Below are positions 15,475-23,690 of a stretch of 64,000 nt of DNA, piece after piece. Below the pieces are notes generated by a model. It did no database searches and had not been told where the DNA came from. It saw only the letters and a list, made by a program, of their open reading frames with translations. Origin of the DNA: CAVQMB01 sp963713445 (lineage in GTDB: Bacteria; Pseudomonadota; Gammaproteobacteria; Competibacterales; Competibacteraceae). The stretch spans positions 1 through 64,000 of the forward strand of contig CAVQMB010000017.1 in assembly GCA_963713445.1 (NCBI GenBank), read 5' to 3'. Position 1 is the first letter of the stretch, and the number at the start of each line of letters is the position of its first letter. The position numbers and the translations under genes were made by a program.

Positions 15475-16359
15475 ATGGCCAGTAACGGGCAGCCGCCGGA
15501 ACCGCCGGTTCGCGAGGAAGTCGAGTATTCGCCGAGATCAGTGGGCGAAATCGGCGAGATTTCCCAGGAACTCTCCTGGTGGCAGCGCCTCACCGACATC
15601 ACGCTGGTACGGCGGATCTTCATCCTCATCCTGCTGGCCTTGCTGTGGCAGGGTTACACCCGGTGGATTCACAACCCGCTGTTGTTCCCGACCTTCTCGG
15701 CGACCATCACCGCATGGTGGCATGCACTGGTGGCCGGGCCGCTTCTGCTGCGCGCCTGGAATTCGGTGAGCACGCTGCTGGTGGGTTATGCGCTGGGTGT
15801 AAGCATTGCCATGGTATTGACCACGTTAGCGGTGTTGACCCGCTTCGGCGCCGATCTGCTGGGCACGTTGACCGCCATGTTCAGCCCCCTGCCGGCCATT
15901 GCGCTGCTGCCGGTGGCGCTGATCTGGTTCGGTTTGGGTAAGGGCAGCATCGTCTTCGTGCTGGTACATGCGGTGCTGTGGGCCGTGGCAGTGAATATGC
16001 TCTCGGGCTTCGTGTCGGTCAGCGAGACGCTGCGTATGGCTGGCAGGAATTACGGTTTGCGGGGCTGGCGTTATGTCACCCGGTTGCTGATGCCAGCGGC
16101 GTTTCCCGCGATCCTGTCCGGTCTGAAGATCGGCTGGATGTTCGCTTGGCGCACCGAGATCGCCGCCGAGCTGGTGTTCGGCGCGACCTCGAGCTCCGGC
16201 GGAATCGGCTGGTACATCTTCGAGAACCAGAACGAGCTGCAGACCGCGGCCGTGTTCGCCGGCCTGCTGACCGTCATCGTCATTGGCCTGCTGGTCGAGG
16301 GCATCGTTTTCCGTACCATCGAAGTGCACACCGTGCGCAAATGGGGTATGCACCGGTGA
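15475..16359 (+). CDS. ABC transporter permease (TauC/SsuC/NrtB type)
   Basis: This 294-residue inner-membrane protein has about six helices after a hydrophilic N-terminal region of about 45 residues. The permease coupling loop (EAA motif) is represented by SETLRMAGRNYGLRGWRYVT followed by LLMPAAFPAILSGLKIG, which matches the sulfonate/nitrate branch. The first helix is near IFILILLALLWQGY. The start at 15475 is preceded by CGAGGA. It completes the importer and converges with a ThDP enzyme gene 43 bases away. Confidence 0.9.
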   Translation: MASNGQPPEPPVREEVEYSPRSVGEIGEISQELSWWQRLTDITLVRRIFILILLALLWQGYTRWIHNPLLFPTFSATITAWWHALVAGPLLLRAWNSVSTLLVGYALGVSIAMVLTTLAVLTRFGADLLGTLTAMFSPLPAIALLPVALIWFGLGKGSIVFVLVHAVLWAVAVNMLSGFVSVSETLRMAGRNYGLRGWRYVTRLLMPAAFPAILSGLKIGWMFAWRTEIAAELVFGATSSSGGIGWYIFENQNELQTAAVFAGLLTVIVIGLLVEGIVFRTIEVHTVRKWGMHR

Positions 16360-16402
16360 CGCCGGGTCCTTCCTGGCGGGCTGACTGGTTGCCGCGGCAG
16401 CG

Positions 16403-18046
16403 CTACATCTGGTCCTGATACTCGCTGCGATCGACCAGTGCGTCGATAACAGTAAGCCGATGCTGGTCCAGCGCCTGGTCGAATGCCTCGGTAAATTCCA
16501 CCAGCGTCTGTACTCGCTGACCGACCGCACCGAAGCCGGCGGCTAGCTGGTCGAACCGGGGCGAGCGGAAATGTACCGCCTGTGGCGATAGCTGCAGCTT
16601 GGCCTGCTTGAGCTCAATCAGGGAAAGCGCGGCGTCGTTCAGCACGATCACCACCAGTGGCAGCTCGAGTTCGGCGGCCAGCGCCAGTTCGCCCAGGGTC
16701 ATCAGCATGCAGCCATCGCCCACCAGCGCTACAATCCGCTCGCCTGGCCGGCTCAGCTGGGTGCCGATGGCAGCCGGCAGGGCATAGCCCATGCAGCCGA
16801 GCCCGTTGGACTGCAGCAACTGCCCGGGGCGGCGGCACTGTAATACGTGATTGGCCAGGATCCGGTGAGCACCCACATCGACGGTGAGCCACCAGTCGTC
16901 TCCGAGCCGCTGATTGACCACTGTCAGCAGGGCGGCCGGGCTGATGCGCTGATCCGGTGCGCGCGACCGGACGATGTGGGCGACTGCGTGGCGGTAGTTG
17001 GCCAGCCGTTCCGGCGGCCATTGGCCGGCCGCGCCCGGCGCGTCACAAAGCTGGCCCAGCAGTGCCGGCAGGTGGCCGCACAACTGGATACCGCTGGGAA
17101 CGATGCGATGGCTGGCGGGCCGCCAGTCCAGACTCAGACAGGCCTGCTCGGCCGGCCAGGCGTCGAGCCAGGCGTCGCGCAGTTCGATCGGATCGAAGCC
17201 GATCTGCACCAGCAGGTCGGCTTGCCGGATAAGTGTCAAGGTGTGCTCATCGATGACCGGGCTGAGGCCAGCGGCGCCCAGACACAGTGGATGACGCTCG
17301 GCGACCAGGCCCTTGGCCTTGTACGTGCTGATGAACGGCATCCGCCAGTGTTCCAAAAACGCCTGTAGCGGTGCTGCGACACCGTGATGCAAGGCACCGC
17401 GACCGATCAAGGCCAGCGGTCGTCGGGCCGTACTCAGTCGTGCCACGCTGGTGGCGGCGGCGCTCGCCGTGAGCCGGGTGAGTGCCAGCTCCGCCGGTGC
17501 TGGCTGGGCCGTTGACTGGGCCGGGGCGCGACTCAGATCGGCCGGGCAGTTGAGGTAGACGGGTCCGGCGGGGTAGCTGGTTGCGATATCGAGCGCCCGT
17601 GCCAACTGCTGGGCGGCGCGGCCCGGGTTGAGGCTGTCGGCGTGCTTGACCACCGGGCGCATCAGCGCCAGATGGTCGAATGCCTGATGGCTGTAGAGCC
17701 CGGCCTGGCGAGTGGCCATCTCGCCGCCCAGTACCACGATAGCGCTGCGTTCCATCAGTGCGCCCGCGACCCCGGAAACGGCGTTGGCCACGCCCGGGCC
17801 AAGTGCCAGGATCACCACAGCCGGTTGCCCGCTTAGCTGGTAAACCGCGTCGGCCATGAACAGCGCAGCCGACTCTGACTTGGCCAGCACGAAGCGGATA
17901 CCGGCCTCCTCGCAGGCACGAATCAGTTCCAGCACGTCGTTGCCGGGAATGCCAAAGGCAAAGCGTGCACCGTGCAGGTACAGTGTCCGTGCCAGGGTAT
18001 CGGCGACGCTGCCACTGACGGAAGGTGAGAGGGCTGTGGTTGGCAT
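16403..18046 (-). CDS. ThDP-dependent enzyme of the acetolactate synthase/decarboxylase family
   Basis: This 547-residue enzyme has the three ThDP-family domains. The PYR domain (residues 10-175) has the catalytic Glu in KSESAALFMADA, and GPGVANAVSGV follows. A central domain spans about 195-330. The PP domain ends the chain with VGDGCMLMTLGE...VLNDAALS, the GDG...N(N/D) motif for Mg and diphosphate. Family members are acetolactate synthase, benzoylformate or phosphonopyruvate decarboxylase and sulfoacetaldehyde acetyltransferase. In this island it could act on a 2-oxo acid such as sulfopyruvate, but nothing in the sequence fixes that. It diverges from the second GntR gene across an inverted repeat at 18096-18125 and is probably controlled by that regulator. 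Confidence 0.85.
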   Translation of the reverse strand: MPTTALSPSVSGSVADTLARTLYLHGARFAFGIPGNDVLELIRACEEAGIRFVLAKSESAALFMADAVYQLSGQPAVVILALGPGVANAVSGVAGALMERSAIVVLGGEMATRQAGLYSHQAFDHLALMRPVVKHADSLNPGRAAQQLARALDIATSYPAGPVYLNCPADLSRAPAQSTAQPAPAELALTRLTASAAATSVARLSTARRPLALIGRGALHHGVAAPLQAFLEHWRMPFISTYKAKGLVAERHPLCLGAAGLSPVIDEHTLTLIRQADLLVQIGFDPIELRDAWLDAWPAEQACLSLDWRPASHRIVPSGIQLCGHLPALLGQLCDAPGAAGQWPPERLANYRHAVAHIVRSRAPDQRISPAALLTVVNQRLGDDWWLTVDVGAHRILANHVLQCRRPGQLLQSNGLGCMGYALPAAIGTQLSRPGERIVALVGDGCMLMTLGELALAAELELPLVVIVLNDAALSLIELKQAKLQLSPQAVHFRSPRFDQLAAGFGAVGQRVQTLVEFTEAFDQALDQHRLTVIDALVDRSEYQDQM

Positions 18047-18095
18047 TGGGTGGAATCCTCTTGGCGGCCGGTTGCCCGCGCCGGTGGGCTGGCGG

Positions 18096-18125
18096 TACTA
18101 TAAGTCGAACGTCCTACATATAGTA
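18096..18125. promoter_or_regulatory. Inverted-repeat operator between ThDP gene and second GntR gene
   Basis: TACTATA (18096-18102) and TATAGTA (18119-18125) are perfect inverted arms 16 bases apart in the divergent intergenic region. They are likely half-sites for the adjacent GntR regulator and differ from the 11751-11770 palindrome. Confidence 0.5.
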
Positions 18126-18162
18126 CTTTAAGCGGATATTGAGCCAAGGCTGATTGCTGTAC

Positions 18163-18894
18163 ATGGCCGCCGTCGACCACTCACGGACCGCCGATAGTCC
18201 ACTGTATACGCAGATTGCAGCGGTGCTGCGCCAGCGAATCATGGCAGGGCGCTGGCGCCCGGGCGAGCAGTTGCCGACCCTGGAGGCGTTGATGCACGAA
18301 TTCGGGGTGGCCCGTATCACCGTGCGCCAGGCTCTCGACCGGCTGGAGGCCAGCGGCCTGATCTGGCGGCGCCGCGGCCGGGGGACTTTTGTCGCCGAGC
18401 GCTCCGGCACCCTGGACTGGCTGACGCTGGAATCGACCTGGGGCTCGTTGTTGCGCAGCCTGGAAGGCAACTGGCCGCGTCTGCTGAATTTCTCCGATAC
18501 CGAGAGCCAGCCGCTATTGTGGCCTGAGGACGGCACGCCGGCACCCAGCTACCGCCATATGTGCCGGCTGCACGGCAAGGGTGAGCAGCCGTATGCCGTG
18601 GTCGGCATCTACCTGGATCACCGCTGCTATCAGCTGGCGCCGCAGCGGTTCGATTGCGAACTGGTGATTCCGCTGCTTGAATCGCTGCCCCAGATCAATA
18701 TTGGTCGCGCCCGCCAGACCCTCACCATCGGAGTGGCCGACACCGAAACCGCCGGCTTGCTGTCACTACCGGTCAATGCCCCGGTCGGTTGCATCCGGCG
18801 CGTGCTGCAGGACGAACAGGGTTGCGTGATCTACCTGGGCGAGCTGACCTACCGCGGTGATATGGTGCGCCTGGAAATCAACCTGAAAGGATAG
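18163..18894 (+). CDS. GntR-family regulator with UTRA domain (second copy)
   Basis: This 243-residue HutC-type regulator has an N-terminal winged helix (PLYTQIAAVLRQRIMAGRW, QLPTLEALMHEFGVARITVR, GLIWRRRGRGTFVA). Its C-terminal UTRA domain includes YRHMCRLHGKGEQPYAVVGI and ends VIYLGELTYRGDMVRLEINL. It is not a close copy of the regulator at 10936. It stands directly before the dehydrogenase-like operon (21 bases to the next start) and diverges from the ThDP gene, so it may control both. I chose ATG 18163; a TTG three codons upstream is possible. Confidence 0.9.
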   Translation: MAAVDHSRTADSPLYTQIAAVLRQRIMAGRWRPGEQLPTLEALMHEFGVARITVRQALDRLEASGLIWRRRGRGTFVAERSGTLDWLTLESTWGSLLRSLEGNWPRLLNFSDTESQPLLWPEDGTPAPSYRHMCRLHGKGEQPYAVVGIYLDHRCYQLAPQRFDCELVIPLLESLPQINIGRARQTLTIGVADTETAGLLSLPVNAPVGCIRRVLQDEQGCVIYLGELTYRGDMVRLEINLKG

Positions 18895-18915
18895 CGCTGT
18901 GATTGAGGTGAAGCA

Positions 18916-19638
18916 GTGAGCGATTCCCAACTGGAGATCGAGATCTGGCGCGGTCGCGCCGACGGCGGGTACCGCAGCTACCAGGTGCCCGGCCGGCCCA
19001 ATCAGACAGTACTCGATGTGGTCACCTGGGTCCAGCGCCGGCTCGATCCCACTCTGGCCTACCGCTTCGCCTGCCGGGTGGGCATGTGCGGCTCCTGCGC
19101 CATGACCGTGAACGGGCGGCCGCGCTGGACCTGCCGCACCCACGTCGCCAGGGTGGTTCGCGATGGTCGGCTGCGGATCGGTCCGCTGGCCAATCTGCCG
19201 CTGATCCGCGATCTGGTTACCGACATGACACCGTTTTTCGACAAGTGGCAGCGCGCCCACGGTCGTTTCGGCGGGCGCCATGATGCGGCCGCTGCACTGG
19301 CGGCGGTAGACCCGGCCAGCCGCCGGCGCCAGGCCGCCGATGCCGCCATCGAATGCATCAACTGTGGGGTTTGTTACGCGGCCTGCGACAGCGTGCGCTG
19401 GAACCCGGACTATCTCGGGCCGGCTGCTCTCAACCGTGCCTGGGCGGCCTACAACGACGTCCGCGATCGCGACCGCGGCGCGGTACTGGCAGCGGTCACG
19501 GGCAAGGGCGGATGCAGCGCCTGCCATACCCAGCAGAGCTGCGCCGAACACTGCCCGCTGGGGCTCAATCCGACCGCCTCGATCGCCGGCCTCAAGCGGG
19601 CCGGTCTGCTGGGTCGGTTGCTGGGAGGCACCGGGTGA
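18916..19638 (+). CDS. SdhB/FrdB-like iron-sulfur subunit
   Basis: This 240-residue electron-transfer subunit resembles succinate dehydrogenase/fumarate reductase B. The [2Fe-2S] site has the classical Cx4Cx2Cx11C spacing starting CRVGMCGSC near residue 53. The C-terminal half has CINCGVCYAAC near 150 and CSACHTQQSCAEHCPLGLNP near 200 for the [4Fe-4S] and [3Fe-4S] clusters. It starts with GTG after a GAGGTGAAG ribosome site, and its TGA overlaps the GTG of the next gene. The gene order B-C-D-A differs from the usual CDAB, and the island context suggests a substrate other than plain succinate. Confidence 0.88.
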   Translation: MSDSQLEIEIWRGRADGGYRSYQVPGRPNQTVLDVVTWVQRRLDPTLAYRFACRVGMCGSCAMTVNGRPRWTCRTHVARVVRDGRLRIGPLANLPLIRDLVTDMTPFFDKWQRAHGRFGGRHDAAAALAAVDPASRRRQAADAAIECINCGVCYAACDSVRWNPDYLGPAALNRAWAAYNDVRDRDRGAVLAAVTGKGGCSACHTQQSCAEHCPLGLNPTASIAGLKRAGLLGRLLGGTG

Positions 19639-19967
19639 GCGAGCAACGACTGTTCCTGCTGCAGCGTTTGACCGCTTTGCTTCTGGCGCCGCTGGTGCTG
19701 GTGCACCTGGCGCTGATCCTGTACGCCGTGCGCGGCGGACTGACGGCGGCCGGGATTCTGGACCGGACCCGGGGCAGCGTGGGCTGGGCGCTGTTCTATG
19801 GGCTGTTCGTGCTGGCGGCGGCGTTGCACGGTAGTATCGGCCTGCGCAACATCCTGAGCGAATGGACCCGATGGCGTGGCCGTGGTCTGGACGCCGCAAT
19901 CGTGGTGTTCGGACTGGTGCTGGCGCTGCTCGGTATACGCGCGGTGTACGCGGTGGTCGGGCCATGA
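19635..19967 (+). CDS. SdhC-like membrane anchor subunit
   Basis: This 110-residue protein has three predicted membrane helices: around LLLAPLVLVHLALILYAV, WALFYGLFVLAAALHGSIGL and VVFGLVLALLGIRAVYAV. The start of the first helix, FLLQRLTALLLAPLVLVH, and H in AALHGSIGLRN are in the places where SdhC/SdhD proteins hold quinone-site Ser/Arg and haem-ligand His. The GTG start overlaps the stop of the iron-sulfur gene, and its own TGA overlaps the ATG of the next subunit. Both overlaps point to coupled translation. Confidence 0.8.
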   Translation: MSEQRLFLLQRLTALLLAPLVLVHLALILYAVRGGLTAAGILDRTRGSVGWALFYGLFVLAAALHGSIGLRNILSEWTRWRGRGLDAAIVVFGLVLALLGIRAVYAVVGP

Positions 19968-20311
19968 AACCGCATCGGCGTCATCGTGGTTACCGAGCCT
20001 TTCTGTTGCACCGGCTCTCAGGGCTGGCCCTGGTGCTGTTTCTGCCGCTGCATTTCATTGTCCTGGGACTGGCATTGCACCACGCGGCCAGTCTGAACGG
20101 TTTTCTGCAATGGACCCGACAGCCGCTGGTGGAATGGGCCGAGGCTGGTTTGGTGATGTTGCTGACCGTGCATCTGGCCGGCGGGCTGCGCTTGCTGCTG
20201 CTCGAGCTGCGACCCTGGCGCGGCGGCTACCCGACACTGATCAGTGCCGGCGCCGGCGTGGCCGTGATGATTGGCCTGCTGTTCCTGCTCAATTTGCGGG
20301 TGATGCCATGA
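19964..20311 (+). CDS. SdhD-like membrane anchor subunit
   Basis: This 115-residue inner-membrane protein has three helices. FLLHRLSGLALVLFLPLHF near residue 12 contains the RLSG motif and His of SdhC/FrdC-type anchors; the second helix includes LVMLLTVHLAGGLR and the third VAVMIGLLFLLNL. With the previous protein it would anchor the flavo-iron-sulfur part and pass electrons to quinone. The chosen ATG gives a short basic N-terminus; longer in-frame starts lie inside the upstream gene. Its TGA overlaps the ATG of the flavoprotein gene. Confidence 0.8.
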   Translation: MKPHRRHRGYRAFLLHRLSGLALVLFLPLHFIVLGLALHHAASLNGFLQWTRQPLVEWAEAGLVMLLTVHLAGGLRLLLLELRPWRGGYPTLISAGAGVAVMIGLLFLLNLRVMP

Positions 20312-22050
20312 TCGAACGTCTGCAGACCGACATCCTGATCATCGGTAGCGGCGGCGCCGGTCTGCTGGCGGCGTTGCACGCCTACCGGAGAATCCCGATC
20401 TCCGCATCACCATCGCCGTCAAAGGCCTGCTCGGCAAGTGCGGCTGCACCCGTATGGTACAGGGCGGCTATAACGTGGCGCTGGCGGCGGGCGATTCGCT
20501 GGAGCGGCACTTCATGGACACCATCGTCGGCGGCAAATGGCTGCCCGACCAGGATCTGGCCTGGCGACTGGTCGAGGGTGCGGTGGCACGGATCCATGAA
20601 CTGGAGAACGTTTACGGCTGTTTCTTCGATCGCAATCCCGACGGCAGCCTGCATCAGAAGGCCTTCGCCGGACAGAGTTTCGATCGTACCGTGCACAAGG
20701 GCGACCTCACCGGCATCGAGATCATCAACCGGCTGGCCGAGCAGGTCTGGTCGCGGCCGATTGAGCGACTCGAGGAGCACCGTGCAGTCGCGTTGATTCC
20801 CTCCCCGACGGTGCGGCCGTGAGTGGTGTGCTGATGATCGACATGCGCACGGGCCAGTTCCGTTTCGTTCAAGCCAGGGCCGTGCTGCTGGCCGCCGGTG
20901 GCGGGCCCACCATGTACCGGTATCACACGCCCTCCGGTGAGAAGGTCTGCGATGGCCTGGCCATGGCGCTGCGTGCCGGGCTGACGCTGCGTGACATGGA
21001 AATGGTGCAGTTCCACCCGACCGGCTTGCTGGCCGGACCCGATACCCGCATGACCGGCACCGTGCTGGAGGAGGGACTGCGTGGAGCTGGCGGCTGGTTG
21101 CTGAACGGCGCCGGTGAGCGCTTCATGCAGCGCTACGATGAACGCGCCGAGCGGGCCACCCGGGATGTGGTCTCGCGCGCCATCTTTCAGGAGATGAGCG
21201 CCGGGAACACCACGCCCAATGGCGGCGTCTATATCGAGATGAAGCACCTCGGACCTGACCGGGTGCGGCAGCGCTTCAAGGGCATGGTGCGGCGCTGCGC
21301 CGACTGTGGATTCGATCTGGCGGGCGGACGCGTTGAGGTCGTACCCACCGCGCATTACCTGATGGGGGGCATCGAGTTCGATGGCGGCTGCCGCACCGCT
21401 CTGGCCGGCCTGTTTGTGGCCGGCGAGGATTCCGGTGGCGTCCACGGTGCTAACCGGCTGGGTGGCAACGGGGTCGCCAATTCGACGGTGTTCGGCGGTA
21501 TCGCTGGCGACGCAATAGCGCCCTTGGTCGCCGGCGAGGGCCTGCGCCCGCCGGATGAGGCTGTATTGGCCGAGGCACTGGACCATTGTCTGCAGCCTTT
21601 CCGGCGAGCTGCGGGGGGGCTGCCCGAGCTGCGCGAGCGGTTGCTCGATCTGATGTGGAATCGGTCGGTATCATCCGCGACCGCACCGGCCTGGAACGAG
21701 CCCTGGGCGAGCTGCGTACGCTTGCTGGCGAGCTGGCGACGACCGGTATTCCCGACGCCGACCGGGCATTCAACCTGACCTGGCATGACTGGCTGAACCT
21801 GGACAGCCAACTGCTGGTTTCACAAGCGATCACCTTGGCAGCTCTGACCCGGGAGGATTCCCGTGGCGCCCATTTCCGCAGCGATTATCCCGCCACCGGT
21901 GATCTGGCCCGGAGCCGCTACACGCAGGTCCGTCAGGGCGATGACGGCGGGCTTGCTGTGGCCACCAGGGCGGTCGCCTTCACCCGGGTGCAGCCGGGCC
22001 GGTCGTTGATCGATGGCGTCGCCGGTGCGCCGATCCCAGCCGCTGGCTGA
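20308..22050 (+). pseudogene. SdhA/FrdA-like flavoprotein gene with three frame changes
   Basis: The translated pieces form one FAD-dependent C4-dicarboxylate dehydrogenase/reductase. The Rossmann motif IIGSGGAGLLAALHA is at the start. Then come a segment with GGYNVAL and DRTVHKGDLTG, one with MVQFHPTGL, ERATRDVVSRA, PTAHYLMGGI and HGANRLGGNG, and a C-terminal SdhA-like helical domain ending REDSRGAHFRSDYP. The substrate residues (two His, two Arg) match fumarate reductase. The His that binds FAD covalently (SHT in FrdA) is replaced by Cys (GCT). Frame changes equal to one missing base occur near 20386-20391, 20795-20806 and 21655-21663, each beside G or C runs. Either the gene is decaying or the consensus has indels. 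Its position and overlaps fit the last subunit of a B-C-D-A complex. Confidence 0.8.
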
Positions 22051-22069
22051 ACCCCTGGAGAACCCGACG

Positions 22070-23036
22070 ATGATTGCCAGAGAGACACTGGAACAGGCGG
22101 CTTACCGGATCATGTGCCAGGCCGGCATCGAGATTCCGGACGACTACCGCCAGGGCATCGAACAGATGGCCGGTGCCGAGAGCGGGCCGCTATCCTGCTT
22201 TGTATTGGAGACCATGCTGGACAACTGGCGGGTGGCCAAGCAGGATCGCCGGCCGATGTGCGCCGACACCGGGGTACCACGGTACTATGTCAAGGTCGGT
22301 AACGAGGCCCGGCTGGAGGGCGGTTTCATTGCCCTGGAGGAGGCTCTGCGGCGGGCTACTGCGCAGGCCACGCATGACGTTCCGCTGCGCCCCAACCGGG
22401 TCCATCCGCTCTACCCGCGTGGACAACAACAACAACGTCGGCGTCAACGCCCCTGAGATCGACTACAGCTTTGAGCCGGACGCCGACTGGATCGATGTCA
22501 CCACAGTCCATAAAGGCGGACTGTTCGGCACCGACTACCGGATGTTGTTTCCGGGCGACGGCATCGATGGCATCAAACGCTTCTTTCTCGACGTGATGAT
22601 TGCGTTTGGCAGGCGCGGTCTGGCCTGCCAGCCGGCGATCGTCGGCGTCGGCCTGGGCGGCTCCAAGGACACCAGCATGGTGCTCGGCAAGCAGGCCGCC
22701 TGCCTGCGGGTGGTCGGCGACCGCCACCCCGATCCGGCCGTGGCTGAACTGGAAGGCGAGCTTAAAGAGCTGGGCAATTCGATCGGCATGGGCGCAATGG
22801 GTTTTGCTGGCCGCTCGATGGTGGTCGACTGTCACGTCGAGCTCGGCTACACGCATACCGGCGGGATGCCCATAAGCGTGCACTGCTTCTGCCTGTCATC
22901 GCGCCGTGCCACGGCACGGCTGCATGACGACGGCCGGATCGAGTATCGTACCGATCCGCAATGGTTCACTCCTTATCTACGCAGGAACTCCATCACATGG
23001 CCACAGCCGACAGCAAGCTCCGCACGGTCCGGCTGA
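22070..23036 (+). pseudogene. Class I fumarase/tartrate dehydratase alpha-subunit gene, frameshifted
   Basis: This is the alpha part of a two-subunit, [4Fe-4S]-dependent class I hydro-lyase (FumA/TtdA-like). The first frame reads IARETLEQAAYRIMCQAGI, then MCADTGVPRYYVKVG, a conserved Cys site. After one extra base near 22412-22420 the product continues TRVDNNNNVGVNAPEIDYS, HKGGLFGTDYRM, CQPAIVGVGLGGSKD and CHVELGYTHTGGMP. Without that base the chain would be about 320 residues, normal for the family. It overlaps the beta-subunit start by 40 bases. In the island it may hydrate the product of the dehydrogenase complex: fumarate to malate, or an analogue such as a sulfonated fumarate. The frame change lies in the same 2 kb as three others. 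Confidence 0.8.
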
Positions 23037-23677
23037 CCACGCCGATCGATCCGGCCGCGCTGGCGGGTCTCGAGATCGGCACCGTGGTCTACCTCGATGG
23101 CATCATCGTCACCGGGCGCGAAGGCGTCTACCAAAGGGTGCTGGATCAGGGCTATTCGTTGCCGGTGGATATCCGCCGGCTGACCAACGTCAACTTCCAC
23201 TGCTCGCCAGCGGCTGCGGTGGACGCCGATGGCAGTTACCGGATCGGCGGGGTGACCGCCACCGCCAGCTTCCGCTTCGCCAAGTGGTTGCCGCAGTGGT
23301 TCGCGCAGACCGGCTGTAAGGTGATCATCGGTAAGGGCGGTATGAGTTCAGAACACTACCGCGACATCTTCGTCCCGGCGGGCGCCGTCTATCTGACGAC
23401 GGTGGGTTATGGTACCGGGGCACTGCTGGGCCGCGGTATAGAGCAGGTCGAGGCTGTGCACTGGCTGCAGGAACTCGGCATCGCCCAGGCCATGTGGATC
23501 CTACGGGTCAAGCATTTCGGGCCCCTGCTGGTCGAGTCCGATCTGGCGGGTAACAGCTTGTTCGAGGCCAACAATCAGCAGATCAACGCCAACATCGACC
23601 GGCTTTACAATGGCCTTAAGAAGCCTGCACTCAGCCGCTACGGCGAATCCGACGACAAAACCCGGGAGCTGATTTGA
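22997..23677 (+). CDS. Class I fumarase/tartrate dehydratase beta subunit
   Basis: This 226-residue protein is the beta part of a heteromeric class I hydro-lyase (FumA C-terminal/TtdB-like). Typical segments are LEIGTVVYLDGIIVTGREGV, NFHCSPAAA, TTASFRFAKWL-like ATASFRF, KVIIGKGGMSSEHYRDI and VYLTTVGYGTGALLG. It supplies a swivelling domain that closes the active site with the Fe-S alpha subunit. I chose ATG 22997, which gives MATADSKLRTVRLTTPI, over an in-frame upstream ATG at 22961. It is the only intact gene of the flavoprotein-hydratase trio. Confidence 0.88.
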   Translation: MATADSKLRTVRLTTPIDPAALAGLEIGTVVYLDGIIVTGREGVYQRVLDQGYSLPVDIRRLTNVNFHCSPAAAVDADGSYRIGGVTATASFRFAKWLPQWFAQTGCKVIIGKGGMSSEHYRDIFVPAGAVYLTTVGYGTGALLGRGIEQVEAVHWLQELGIAQAMWILRVKHFGPLLVESDLAGNSLFEANNQQINANIDRLYNGLKKPALSRYGESDDKTRELI

Positions 23678-23690
23678 ACCGGCTGCCCGT

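Noticed and set aside
15579..15941. Plus-strand frame inside the permease gene
   Set aside because: It overlaps a well-supported permease in another frame and has no recognisable product.
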